Assembly: GCF_024323335.1 (NCBI RefSeq) | Contig: NC_066585.1 | Coordinates: 178,191,149-178,255,148 of the forward strand | Reading direction: 5' to 3' | Source of the DNA: Lathyrus oleraceus | Lineage: Eukaryota; Streptophyta; Magnoliopsida; Fabales; Fabaceae | DNA: 64,000 nt | In this document: piece after piece, positions 50,094-60,601 of the stretch | How positions within the stretch are numbered: the first letter of the stretch is position 1 | Layout: every line of letters starts with the position of its first letter | The notes under the pieces: model-generated | The model's input: the letters and a program-made list of their open reading frames with translations, nothing else | What the model was told of the DNA's origin: nothing | Database searches by the model: none | Program-made: the position numbers and the translations under genes

Positions 50094-50973
50094 AATGGTT
50101 GTTTCTAACATTGTTAATAATAATGATAAAGATCATTATAGTGCAAAACCACCTATTTTTGATGGTGAGAAATTTGACTACTAGAAAGATGGAATAGAAA
50201 GTTTCTTTCTTGGTTATGATGTTGATCTCTGGGATCTCGTATTCGATGGCTATGTTCACTCAATAAATGTTGAAGGAAATACTTTAGCAAGAAGTGATAT
50301 GTCTAATCAATAGAAGAAAGACTTCAAAAATCATCATAAGATCAGAACCATATTGCTTAATGTTATCTCTTATACGGAGTATGAGAATATAACAAACAAA
50401 GATTCTGCCAAATCCATCTTTGACTCTCTGAGAATGACTCATGAGGGAAATGCTAAAGTAAAGGAGACAAATGCCTTGGCCTTAATCCAGAAATATGATG
50501 CTTTTAAAATGGAAGATGATGAAAAAGTTGAGACTATGTTCTCAAGGTTTCAGATGCTTGTCATAGGGCTTAAGGTTCTGGACAATGGGTATTCTGCAGC
50601 TGATCATGTTAAGAAAATTATCAGAAGTCTTCCCAAAAAATGGAGACCTATGGTAACTGCCTTGAAGCTGACAAAGGATATTAACAACATCAGTCTTTAA
50701 GAACTTGTTAGTTCTTTAAGAAGTCATGAGATTGAGCTAGAAGAAGATGAACCTTAGAAGAGAGGAAAATCCTTAGCTGTAAAATCCAAGCCTGAGAAGA
50801 CTAGAGCATATCAAGTTAAGGAAGAATCAGAAGGATTTGATGAAGACTCAGAAGATGATGATGAGTTGTCTCTAATCTCAAAGAGAGTCAATAAACTCTG
50901 GAAACACATGCAAAGTGGCCAAAGGAAATTCAAAGGTGTTAGAAGGACTAATGGTCGCTTAAACAAGTCCAAG
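50094..50973 (+). pseudogene. SIRE-like gag pseudogene
   Basis: Starts with ATG at 50094 (MVVSNIVNNNDKDHYSAKPP). Copia gag blocks are IFDGEKFDY, stop, KDGIESFF, SIFDSLRMTHEGN, FSRFQMLVIGLKVL and RSLPKKWRPMVTALKL. Stops appear near 50182, 50311 and 50698, and the frame continues as a Glu/Asp-rich coiled-coil-like segment to about 50973. No intact product. Confidence 0.83.
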
Positions 50974-52875
50974 TAACTGCTTCTGAAACTCAGAAAGAGC
51001 TTGAGAATGATTTTTCCTATCTAAATGAAAAAGTATCTTCTTTAGAAAGTAATAACTATACCTTGAAAAGAAAATTTTCAAAACTAGAGGAGGAAATAAC
51101 TTCAGAAGCTTCTGGTACTGATTGTGTCATCAGATAAGACAGAGCATTCCAGTACTTTATGGCTAAAAGCAAAGGTAGAAGCAAAATGGCTTCCTTGATC
51201 TATGGAGTTAGCATAAATGGCAGGAAAGGTTTGGGTTGAACATAAATTACAAAACCTAACGAAAATCAGAAGGTTAAACCAAAGAATCTCTATGTGCATT
51301 TCGTGTCTACTGGCACTGAGTCGGATACTTCTGCACAAACACGGGAGCATACTAAGGATAAGAATTTCATTCTTAAACCTAGTATCATGCACAAATATCT
51401 TATGATTATCCTTCTGCTAAAATACCCAAAGTTGCAAGAAACTCTGGGAAAACTAACAAAAGAGGACCCAAAAAGTGGGTACCTAAGGATAAAATCATTT
51501 ATGTTGCAAACATCCTTAACAGCTCAGTTGAGACACCAATCATGGTACCTGAACAATGGATTCTCACGACACATGACGGGCAGAAGGTTTATGTTCCAAG
51601 ATTTGGAACTTAAGCATGGAGGCATCGTTGGTTTCGGAGGAAACTAGAAAGGGAAAATCATTGGCTTTGGAACCATTGGTAACGATAAACTTCCTTCTAT
51701 TACTAATTTTCTTTTAGTTGATGGTCTGATGTATAACCTATTATCTATTAGCTAACTTAGTGACAATGATTATTATATCATCTTTAATCAAAAGTCTTGT
51801 AAGGTTGTTAGTCAGAAAGATGGCACAATCCTTTTTAACCGAAAAAGGAAAAACAACATTTATAAAATTAGACTTTCTAATCTTGAAGATCAAAATGTAA
51901 AATGTCTAATGTTTGTTAATGATGAGCAATGGGTCTGGCATAGACGTTTGGGTCATGTTAGCATGAGAAGGATTTCTTAGCTAAATAAGCTTGAATTAGT
52001 CAGAGGTCTACCCAAACTGAAGTTCGCTTCAGATGCTCTTTGTGAAGCATGTCAGAAAGACAAGTTTTCTAAAACTTCTTTAAAAAAAATGTTGTTTCTA
52101 CCTCTAGACCATTAGAACTTTTGTAGATTAATTTGTTTGGACCAGTGAAAATTGCTTATATCAATGGAAAGAAGTATGGACTAGTCATAGTTGATGACTA
52201 CGGTCGATGGACATGGGTAAAGTTCTTGAAACACATGGATAAGTCACACTCTGTGTTTTCTACCTTCTGCTCACGAGTGCAAACAAAAATGAATTATAAA
52301 ATAGTCAAAATCAGAAGTGATCATGGTGGCAAATTTGAAAACAAACATTTTGAAAATATTTTTGATTCAAATGGTATTTCCCATGATTTCTCATGTTCTA
52401 GAACTCCACAACAAAATGGAGTTGTAGAAAGGAAGAATAGGACGTTGCAAGAAATGGGCAACACCATGATCCAAGAAACTGATATGGATAAGTACTTATG
52501 GGCAGAACCAACCAATATAGCGTGTTATATTCAAAACAAGATTTCTATTTGACCTATTATGGGGAATACTCCTTATGAATTGTGGAAGAACAAAAAGCCC
52601 AATATTTCTTACTTTCATCCTTTTGGATGTGAATGTTTTATGTTAAACAATAAAGAGAATCTTGGTAAGTTTGACTCTAAGTCACAAAAGTGTTTACTGT
52701 TAGGATATTCTGAACTCTCTAAATGCTACAAAATATTTAATACAGAAACACGAATTTTTGAGGAATCAATTCATGTAAGATTCAATGATATGCTTGACTC
52801 TGAAAAGTCAAAGCTAGTTGAGAAATTTGCATATCCGAAGATCAACCTTTAAGAATCCAAAGATATTGTCTCTGG
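50974..52875 (+). pseudogene. SIRE-like pol pseudogene (PR-INT, RT absent)
   Basis: Protease near 51540-51580 reads WYLNNGFSRHMTGR, so the DSG/DTG triad is lost. The integrase zinc region HRRLGHVSMRRIS and CEACQKDK is near 51940-52070. The integrase core at 52133-52552 has MFGPVKIAY, VIVDDYGRWTW, RSDHGGKFENK and PQQNGVVERKNRT. The segment NTPYELWKNKKPNISYFHPF and VRFNDMLDSEK (52559-52852) precedes the linker. At 52876 a solo-type LTR interrupts; RT and RNase H are not in the window. Confidence 0.83.
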
Positions 52876-54542
52876 TGTAGCGGGGTATTCGTTACGATTA
52901 GAGATATTGACTAAATCCAAGGTAAACCATACAAGTCGAGTCGCCACCGCACTTCTTTTTATCCAAAGGAATGGTTAGAAAGCAAACAAAAACCTAAAAG
53001 TTTTATCGAATCAAAAACTAGTAAAAATGTCAGAGATCTGGGTAAGGGGTTGGTTATGCAATGGGAAGGTATTAGGCACCCAAAGCATCCTAGGTACTCC
53101 TAGGGAGCCCTTTTCACATTTGTTGCAAAGGTTGTTGTTTTTGTGAAAATTTATTTGTGGAAACATGATTGAAGGGATGAGAAAAGCGTGTATGTTTATC
53201 TAATGTACTACTTACTAAAAGAAGGGTCAAAAGAAAATGACTCGCACGGACGTCGCATCCACTGCATACGTATCCCATCTGAATCTGAGAATCAGAGTCT
53301 TCGTAGCTCGGCTACCTATGGGTTAAAGAGGAGTGTGCTCGGTAAGACATTGCATCTTATGCCTACGTATCTCGTCTGGAATGAGAATCAGAGCAAAACG
53401 TAGTTCGACCACCTATGGGGTAAGGGTTGGGTTTTGGGGTGAACGACGTTACTACGCAATCTACCGGATGCTCGACCTTTGGAGACTTACTCGCCTGTAG
53501 TAGAAGGATATAACGTGTTCTTAGGAGAAGAAAAATCAATGAGTTTGGGGTGTTTAGGGATGCTCATGCAAAAAGGCAGTCCTAGATGAAGGAACCACGC
53601 TACCTTAAATGACATGCCACGAGAGGCTATACGAAACCTAAGAAATCGGTAACATGCGGGAAAAGTAAAGGGATCAAGAGATCTACCGTACGGATAAAGA
53701 TCTAAAGTAACAGCAATTAGATAAATAAGAAACCCAAAGACTCTTCCAAGCTAAACACCATCAAAGAAAGCGAGTCAGTACAGGTAATCGAAATAAACCT
53801 CCAGGTGGTATCCCACAAATAAAGTGGAACACCAGGCAAGCTATCCTTGCAAGAGTATGTGAGCCCTCACAAAAACTCAACAAACAGGTTAGAGTAATAT
53901 GACAGAATTAGGAGAAAACAAATGCCATAACAAACACAAAACAGGTTAGAGCAAACAGGAAAAAACAACCACTGTCACGATTGCTACTGCATCGCCTAGC
54001 GAAAGCTTAGCGAAGCTTCGCTGCAGGCTCGCCTAGCGAAGGTGCTAGCGAGCGCCTGCGGGTTCTGGATTTCCCATTGATAACAGTGCAATTTTAGGGA
54101 CTCCAAACCCTATGGCATCCATCTCAGAAATTAAGTGATCAAAACATTCAAGGTATTGTTTACAACATTCATGCATATCTAAACCCGTGGGCAAAAACTG
54201 AACGATACCTCATACATTTAGAGTATTCAAATTAAAGCATAGAGTAAGGGGATAAGGGCAAACCTGATTGGAGAGACCGTTGAAACTCGAAAGGCACGAC
54301 TGGGTTTGCAAAGCAATGTTAGGGTTTGCGTGAGGCGGAGGCGAAAGTGTGTGAGTCCGACTGAACTTTTCAGAGCTGCCTGGAGGTTGCCCTGAGTTCT
54401 CTGTCAGGTAGTCTCTCTCTCTGATAATCCAGGGTTTGTAATAGTCTCCAACCTCTTTTTCTCTAATAATCTCCCCCTTTCTCAAATGAAGCTCTGTTAT
54501 TTATAACCTAATATTGATGGATTTGTGGGCTTAGAGTCAAGC
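52876..54542 (-). mobile_element. LTR, Ogre/Tat-type, 5'-truncated by Athila element 2
   Basis: The minus strand ends ...AATACCCCGCTACA at 52876, directly against SIRE-like pol, so there is no PBS and it is a solo or broken LTR. The minus TATA box GTTATAAATAAC lies near 54495-54510. AGTCGCCACCGCACTTC (about 52941) is shared with the piece at 47560. The U3 is cut at about 54542 by the Athila LTR end. No coding capacity. Family assignment rests on the shared noncoding block. Confidence 0.6.
53990..54065. repeat. GCGAAGC palindromic cluster in the LTR
   Basis: CGCCTAGCGAA occurs twice, with AGCGAAGCTTCGCT at 54009-54022 (a perfect 14-bp palindrome) and GGTGCTAGCGAGCGCC. It lies in the transcribed part of the LTR relative to the minus TATA box, unlike the other clusters. 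Confidence 0.85.
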
Positions 54543-55775
54543 TGATCGCGACTTTATGAGTCTATTGGGGTATTAACTGCAAGTGCACAGTCTAATCGCG
54601 TAGTTTTAAAAGATATCGATCCCACAGGGACTTAATGAATCGATATACCGTTTTTCTTAGGTTACTTCGTCAAGCTAAGGCGGATGATACTTTGATGATT
54701 AGGGGGAAAAGTAAAACTAAAATCGGATCTAGATTAAATATCAAATACGTAGATATCGGTATGTAGTTCATCGTAATTAGGGAATCAAATCTTTGTTGGT
54801 TTCTTAGTTTTAAAATAAGTCTTTTTAGTAGACACTATTGATTAAAAATCTTTACTCAAACTCTCGCTCTGTTGAATCAGACTATGACTTTATATTAACG
54901 TACGCTCTCACTATTTAGTTAAGTCTAAAATCACTTTTTGAAAACAATAGAATCTATAGAAACTCTTTTTATTAAAATACTAACCGTTTAAACACCCTCG
55001 TCTCAAACTCTCGCTCTGTTGACTTAGATTATATGGTTAAACTTAAATGCTTAACTCTCGTCCTCACATTTAACCTTTAAAAATACTTTTTGAAAATGAT
55101 TAGAATTTAATTAACTCTAAAAATTGCTTTCGCCCTGATTTAAAGTTAATGTCCAATTTACACTGTCCAGTTAAAAGCTCAAACCGTCATTCTATTGATT
55201 TTAACTTCTTTATGTTTTTTTACTCTCGTCCAAAAACTTTGGTATTAACTCTGTAAATTGAGACTATAAAAAGAGTGACTATATTTTTTTAAATAAACTT
55301 AGACTTAACCAAAGTTTTTGGACACACTAGGTCTGTAAACAATAATTATGCTTAAATACAGCCATATCAGACAAACAGTATAGATAAACAACAGTACAGA
55401 GCATATATAAATTAAAACAATAAATTAATGAACCTGTAAAATTAATAGAAATCTTGGTTGTTCCCTAGCTTCGATGCTTGAACACTCCACCACAAACCGG
55501 TTGGATTTGTTCTTCACAATCTTCGTTCGGACAGGAAAATAAAGGCGAAGGAATAAAATACTATGACCTAACGTAAGGTTAGATCCAGTAAAAACTACAC
55601 AATAGTTTTTGGTGTAGAAACTAGTGTGAAAGAAAATAAATTCAATGCTTTGGAAATTAACTAGAAAAGAAAAGGAAATAAAAAATGCTAAGAAAGTAGA
55701 ATACTGTAAAATATATTGCTGTAAAAGCTTGCACATCGGAAAAAAGGAGAGCCAAGACAGGGCACCACTTAAGAT

Positions 55776-55784
55776 CTATTTATA
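55776..55784 (-). promoter_or_regulatory. TATA box, Athila element 2 LTR
   Basis: The minus strand reads TATAAATAG, about 130-225 bp downstream of the palindromic array, the same layout as in element 1. Confidence 0.65.
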
Positions 55785-55915
55785 TTCATCCATCACGTAA
55801 CCGTTTCCCAAAAGTTCCTTTAGTAGGTTTCCTAGTGTGTCAACGAGTCAAGCGAAGAAAAAGGGCGAACGTGCTTCTGTTACGCGCGTCAAAGCAGAAA
55901 AATAGGAGTGGGGGT

Positions 55916-56000
55916 GTGACATTCGTCACACCATGTGTTACGCTCGTAACACTGAGCAGAGGGGCGTGACGCTTGTCACGCCTTGTGTGGCGGTCGTCAC
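55916..56000. repeat. Palindromic array in LTR U3, element 2
   Basis: Four copies: 55916-55929 (GTGACATTCGTCAC), 55937-55950 (GTTACGCTCGTAAC), 55966-55979 (GTGACGCTTGTCAC) and 55987-56000 (GTGGCGGTCGTCAC). In the second copy both arms changed together (GTTAC/GTAAC), so pairing of the arms is kept. Confidence 0.92.
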
Positions 56001-56225
56001 AGCATCACAGCGCTTCTCCTTTGTAGTTGTGGGTTGGGCTTTAGTGGAATGCTTCTTTTTGCATCCCCTTTTCTTTCTTTTTCACGTATGCTTCAAATAA
56101 TGGTACCTGAAATAAATAGAAGGAAAATACCAAGTAATATCGAATAATATAAAATAATTCGGATCAAATAATAATATAATTTAATTAAGTCAAGTCCAAA
56201 AATGTGATATTATTTCATGTTATCA

Positions 56226-56262
56226 AACTCCCCCACACTTAGACTTTTATTTGTCCTCAAGC
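56226..56262 (-). other. Polypurine tract module of Athila element 2
   Basis: The minus strand reads TTGAGGACAAA, a spacer, then AAGTGTGGGGGAGTT immediately before the LTR start TGATAAC. This is the plus-strand primer site. Confidence 0.85.
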
Positions 56263-57117
56263 AAGATACAATGTAGAAATCGGTTTAAAATATTAGCCAG
56301 ATGGAATTTCCAAACACACATCAATTCGTAGTAGGTTGCAAGTAAATCTCGTTTAAAAATAACTTGAGCTTAATCTTAACATCACAAATTATTGTAACAA
56401 CACTAGATAACCCCACCTTATGCAAACCAGTTCGAGTCATGCTATTATAGCTAGCCTAGTTCTTTTACTCTTATTTCACCCGTTTTCGTTCTAGCGAAAT
56501 CACATTAAGCCCTTTATCTTTTCGCGCACATAGTGGAGTAACCGGTTAGCGATTCTGATCCCCTTTTAGCTAGAAGTTCTGGTACATAAGTTGGATAACT
56601 TCGTTATTTAGTCCATTGCAAATTGCGGGGGATCGGATCGTAGTCCGCCCTACCAAGTTCAGCACCAGAAACCGCTGAACCAACTCACAATGGATCGTTC
56701 ATACAATGTTTTTGTAGGGTCCGCAACCTTTGGATTAAATGATCGGGTAAGGATCACCTAACTTAATTAGTGCATTACCTGATTTTTAATATATTGTTCT
56801 TGGGAATCATTCACTTATATTCATCGGCTCTCCACGTAGTTTGCTATTAAGATGGTGCCGACTTCTCGTATAAACTACTCGGGGTTACTATAAAACTAAA
56901 AGTTCAAGGAATTGATATAATAGGTACTTAGCCCGATCTAACATGTTGAGGTTTTTAGAGTGTTGGGGCGGTAATAATTTTTGTCTTAATTTTACTCAAG
57001 TTTGATAAAATAAGCAACCTTTATACTTATTGAGTGTGTTGAATTTTTGTTATGGCTCGAGAAAATTGAGGGGAATAGATAATAAATTTTTTCACACTAG
57101 GGACTCGACTTGAAATA

Positions 57118-57210
<93 letters not shown>

Positions 57211-57353
57211 ATATAAAAGGGAAATAACAATGAAAGGGAAATAACATACTTGAAAGAGGAATGTTAAAGTTTTTCCCCCCACACTTAAATGAAACATTGT
57301 CCCCAATGTTTCAAAGAAAACAAAATAAAAGGAAAAGAAAAGGGAACCCAAAC
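56263..57353 (-). other. 3' untranslated region of Athila element 2
   Basis: No ORF. It includes a TA microsatellite (57121-57207) and an internal PPT-like module (57275-57308) directly downstream of ORF B. Near 56655-56700, minus GGTTCAGCGGTTTCTGGTGC followed by a TTGGTAGGG word resembles 3' UTR sequence I associate with this element group. Confidence 0.6.
57121..57207. repeat. (TA)n microsatellite
   Basis: About 87 bp of pure TA in the 3' UTR of Athila element 2. Confidence 0.95.
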
Positions 57354-58574
57354 TCAATTCTGCCTTCCGCCTCTTGTTCTCGGACCCGGTGATCGTTGAC
57401 GAACTTCCAAGTCATCAAACCTCTTGAGCAAGTCAGTGAACCGCTGGTCGGTTATTGCATTCCTCACTTCCTGTTGATGTTGCATCTGGCGCATCAGTTG
57501 TATCACTTCGTTATTCTGCGCTTGCATGGCATCAAGCCGTTGGGCTTGATGTTCAATAGCGTCCATGATGTCATCATTAGTTGCTGGCCTTCTTCTGCGA
57601 CGACGTCGGGAGGATGGACCAGTTGCATTATCGGAAGGGTTAAGCGGGGCTGACTGTTGTTCAGGACCTTGATCACCTTGCTCCATTTCCTCAAACTCGT
57701 CCTGGAGCGGGTTTGCTTGTGTAGGGCCGGTAGCTTCGGGAGCATTCAGATCGTAGATGAATCGGTCGGGGTTGGTGACATCTGTGAGGGTAATGTTGGG
57801 CAAAACAACGCTTGGGACTTCTTGGTTATTCACCATAAGATAATACCTTCCGCCTACCCTATTTTTGATTAAGCGGCTGGAGCGACAATAGCTTATATCC
57901 ATAAATAGGGGTGGCAGAGATTGCAAAGTTTGAAGTCGGTCCCCTAGATTCAGACCAAGTGCTATGGTGGTTATTAATCCTCTAATCACAAAAGGTTGGC
58001 GGCCTCTAGCACAAAGGGTACGAATATGGTGAAGTAAGAAAGAAGCGGCGTTTACCTTTGTATCCATTTCAAAGATGCAGTGGAGGAAGAATAATTCCTT
58101 CGCGTTGACTTTGATGTTGTTGGGTCGACCAAAAATGGTGTTTTGCAGAATGCGGATAAAATACCGGATAGTGGGGTTATGTATGTGTGAAGCAAGTAGT
58201 GCATCCCAGTTATTGGTTTCCACATCGGATATTTTTCTAAAGAGGTCAAAGGCGTTTATGTGCCACTGTGAGTTCGGAGGGATTCTTGGGTGGACTTGGC
58301 CTCCTACAGGAAAGTGTAGCATGGCACTCAACTGGTCCTGGGATAGTGAGTACTCGGTGTTGAACATGCGGAAAGTTGCGATACCGGTTAAGTACTCGTC
58401 TTCACCGGTTGGAGTGGTGTATGAATAAGAACTTAAAAATTCTAAGGTGAGTGATGGGTAGGTAGGGTGAGAGAAAAATAAATGTGGATGAATGTGAGTG
58501 GGATGGAGTAAAGGTGAGTTGAATGGAAAAATGAAAAGATGGGGAGCAACGGTCATGTCCCCAACGGTCACCAA
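57354..58574 (-). CDS. Athila accessory ORF B (ATHILA ORF-1-like), open frame
   Basis: 406 codons without interruption. Residues about 42-75 carry LTLEFLSSYSYTTPTGE and GIATFRMFNTEYSLSQDQL. Further on are HIHNPTIRYFIRILQNTIFG, KELFFLHCIF, RGLITTIALGLNLG and FIYDLNAPE. Then a basic run (SSRRRRRRRPA, a likely nuclear signal) and a coiled-coil C-terminus (about 345-395) follow. The first 40 residues are Pro/His/Ser-rich and correspond to pyrimidine-rich leader DNA. Compared with element 1, about 75 N-terminal residues have been lost by deletion, and the ATG used here is probably not original. No membrane segment. Related to ORF A upstream. Function unknown; the DNA/RNA-binding idea rests only on the basic run. 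Confidence 0.78.
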   Translation of the reverse strand: MVTVGDMTVAPHLFIFPFNSPLLHPTHIHPHLFFSHPTYPSLTLEFLSSYSYTTPTGEDEYLTGIATFRMFNTEYSLSQDQLSAMLHFPVGGQVHPRIPPNSQWHINAFDLFRKISDVETNNWDALLASHIHNPTIRYFIRILQNTIFGRPNNIKVNAKELFFLHCIFEMDTKVNAASFLLHHIRTLCARGRQPFVIRGLITTIALGLNLGDRLQTLQSLPPLFMDISYCRSSRLIKNRVGGRYYLMVNNQEVPSVVLPNITLTDVTNPDRFIYDLNAPEATGPTQANPLQDEFEEMEQGDQGPEQQSAPLNPSDNATGPSSRRRRRRRPATNDDIMDAIEHQAQRLDAMQAQNNEVIQLMRQMQHQQEVRNAITDQRFTDLLKRFDDLEVRQRSPGPRTRGGRQN

Positions 58575-58594
58575 CGTTCACCTATTCTGAAGTT

Positions 58595-58674
58595 GTCACG
58601 CTCGTGACAGAAGGTGTTACGGGCGTCATGTGCATTTGCGTGACGACCGTGATGGCTTGTGTGACGCTCGTCAC
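58595..58674. repeat. Palindromic array upstream of ORF B, element 2
   Basis: Copies at 58595-58608 (GTCACGCTCGTGAC), 58615-58628 (GTTACGGGCGTCAT), 58640-58653 (GTGACGACCGTGAT) and 58661-58674 (GTGACGCTCGTCAC). It lies 21-100 bp upstream of the present ORF B ATG. The word type and spacing resemble the LTR arrays. Confidence 0.92.
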
Positions 58675-58740
58675 ACCAGTTAGCTTGCAACGGTCACTGG
58701 CGCTCGTGATTGCTGACGTGGGTGCTTCATAAATTATTTT

Positions 58741-59077
58741 TATTAATAATTTTTTTTGTTTTGTTTATTATATTTGCTATTGTTATATTTTTGAATTGCC
58801 ATGTATGCTATTCTACTACACACCATAGTGTATATATATATATTTTTCTCTAATAGGCTATGTAAGTAGTAGCCTATAGTGAATATCATTACTGGTAATT
58901 GTAGATATTGCATAAATCAAAATAAAATAAAATAAACCAATAATGCCAATAGCTTCAATAAATATAATGTAACATTTGAAGACAAAAGAAAACATGGAAA
59001 AGCAAATACTAAGATTAAAAGCAATGTTAAACGAAACTATAAATTGCCTAAAACTAAAACTAATTAACTAAAAACTT
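58741..59077 (-). other. AT-rich spacer between ORF A and the array
   Basis: No gene. Long A/T runs and a TATATATATATA stretch near 58832-58843. Unlike element 1, no PPT-like module is visible here. Confidence 0.5.
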
Positions 59078-60390
59078 CTAGCCACTTGTAGGATCTCTGG
59101 CCGGAGGAGCAAAGGAATTGACACGGTTTAGCAACTCGTGGAATTGATTTGTCATACTACTCATGTATCCCAGAAATTCATGTCCCATATTAGTTAACTC
59201 TTCTCTAATGGCATCTTGTTCTGACATCAAGGCTTGAATGGCGGTGTTATAATCAGTTCTGGGCATATGATGTCTAAGATCAGGTATTGCTGATTCTGCG
59301 GGCAGGATAGGATGAGGTGGAGAGGCAACATCATGGTAACCAGTTGGTGTCTGTGGATCAGACTCAGCATAAGGAATCTGGTCGTCACAAATCTCATAGT
59401 CTTGGATGGATTCAACAGATCTAACAGGAGAAGGTATTCCATTCAGGTTGTAGAGCCAATTATTTCGATTATGGACACTTGTCATCGGACTAGGCATGAT
59501 GAATAGGTAAAAAGCTTGGTTATTAATTATTAGTTCAAACTCTTCAGGTCCAAGGTTTCCTATAAACATAGTGTTGAAGAGGAAAGGTATATTCATAGGC
59601 TCAATGCCACAAAAAGGGTTCAAGTCAAGCATGGGTTGGCGCAATCCAATAACATTAGCAATCATAGTTATCAATCCTCCTATTAGGATCAGTGCACGGT
59701 CATCTTGAATAAGGTGGTCAAGACTCTCCAACATATAAGTGGCACCATTCACTGGACGATTCTGGGAAGCACAAAATATTATGAAGAGTTCATCACGTGA
59801 TACTGTGGTAATGTTTGATTTCTTCCCAAAAGGGTGTGTGCTAGGATCTTGTGGAAATAACGAAAAACCGGGTTATGTATGTTTCCAGAGAGAAACTCAT
59901 GTTCCTCGGGGTCGTCATTACCCGTCAAACTTTCCCAAAAATGCTCAAGCTCTCTATATTCAAAAAGGTCTTCTTGGCTCATGGTGAATGTATCAAAAGA
60001 AGTAGGGAACCCTAAAAGGTTAGTAAATTCTTGAATGTTATACTGATACTCCATGTTGAACATCCTGAACTGAATGAAACCTCGGCTTATTCCTTTTCCA
60101 TGGTTTGGTAGATACATCAGGGAGCTAAGGAATTCTAGAGTTAGCCTCCGGTAAGTGACAAATTGTCTTCGAATAGGAGTGGTTTCCCACCCTATTTGAC
60201 TCAGCAGATACAGGACACTCTCTCTTAGTCCAAGGGCAGTCATTACCCAATCATCAGCATAAAAACTTGGGTGCATCTTTCTCTCTGCTAGCTCTTCAAA
60301 TTTTTGTCTCTGAGCTCTCCCTCGGAATTTGATACCCATACGATCAATATGTCCCATCAGGTTAATGTTAACTAAAGAAAAGAAAAACAA
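59078..60390 (-). pseudogene. Athila accessory ORF A with one frameshift
   Basis: The N-terminal frame 60390-59779 (an alternative start MGHIDRMGIKFRGRAQ is near 60357) contains RLTLEFLSSLMYLP, FRMFNMEYQY and NIHNPVFRYFHKILAHTLLG. The C-terminal frame 59752-59078 continues with ESLDHLIQDDRALILIGGLI, NNWLYNLNGIPSP and a coiled-coil-like end. The two are joined by a single-base frameshift near 59815-59830 (run of G). About 437 codons in total. Aligns along its length with ORF A of element 1. No signal peptide or membrane anchor apparent. Confidence 0.82.
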
Positions 60391-60537
60391 GAATTTAGTC
60401 AGGATTTGGCCAGATGCCGAAAGAAGAAACGAAGAATTTTTTTATAAAATAAAATAAATGAAGAATGGCTACTGAATAAAATAAAATAAAATAATCAAAG
60501 AAAAAATAAAATAAAAATAGAAAATAAAATAGAAAGT

Positions 60538-60590
60538 TGTGGGTTGTCTCCCACAAAGCGCTTTGTTTAATGTCGCAAGCTCGACATAAA
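60538..60590 (-). promoter_or_regulatory. Conserved noncoding block between pol and ORF A (element 2)
   Basis: Contains ACAAAGCGCTTTGT (60553-60566, a perfect 14-bp palindrome) followed on the minus strand by GGGAGACAACCCAC. The counterpart in element 1 is at 4873-4910. Confidence 0.5.
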
Positions 60591-60601
60591 AGTATTAAAT
60601 G

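Larger units (their letters stand above)
54543..56225 (-). mobile_element. 3' LTR of Athila element 2
   Basis: On the minus strand from TGATAACATG (56225) to ...AGTCGCGATCA (54543); about 1,683 bp. TATA (TATAAATAG) is at 55784-55776 and the palindromic array at 55916-56000. Shares TATCGATCCCACAGGGAC near 54611 with element 1. The last 15 bases contain short complementary arms AGACT/AGTC, parallel to the longer hairpin in element 1. The exact 3' edge could be 54557 instead. Confidence 0.8.

Noticed and set aside
57354..60390. Envelope-like genes making Athila element 2 a retrovirus-like agent
   Set aside because: Neither ORF shows a signal peptide, membrane anchor or cleavage motif; both look soluble with coiled coils and belong to the ATHILA ORF-1 type.
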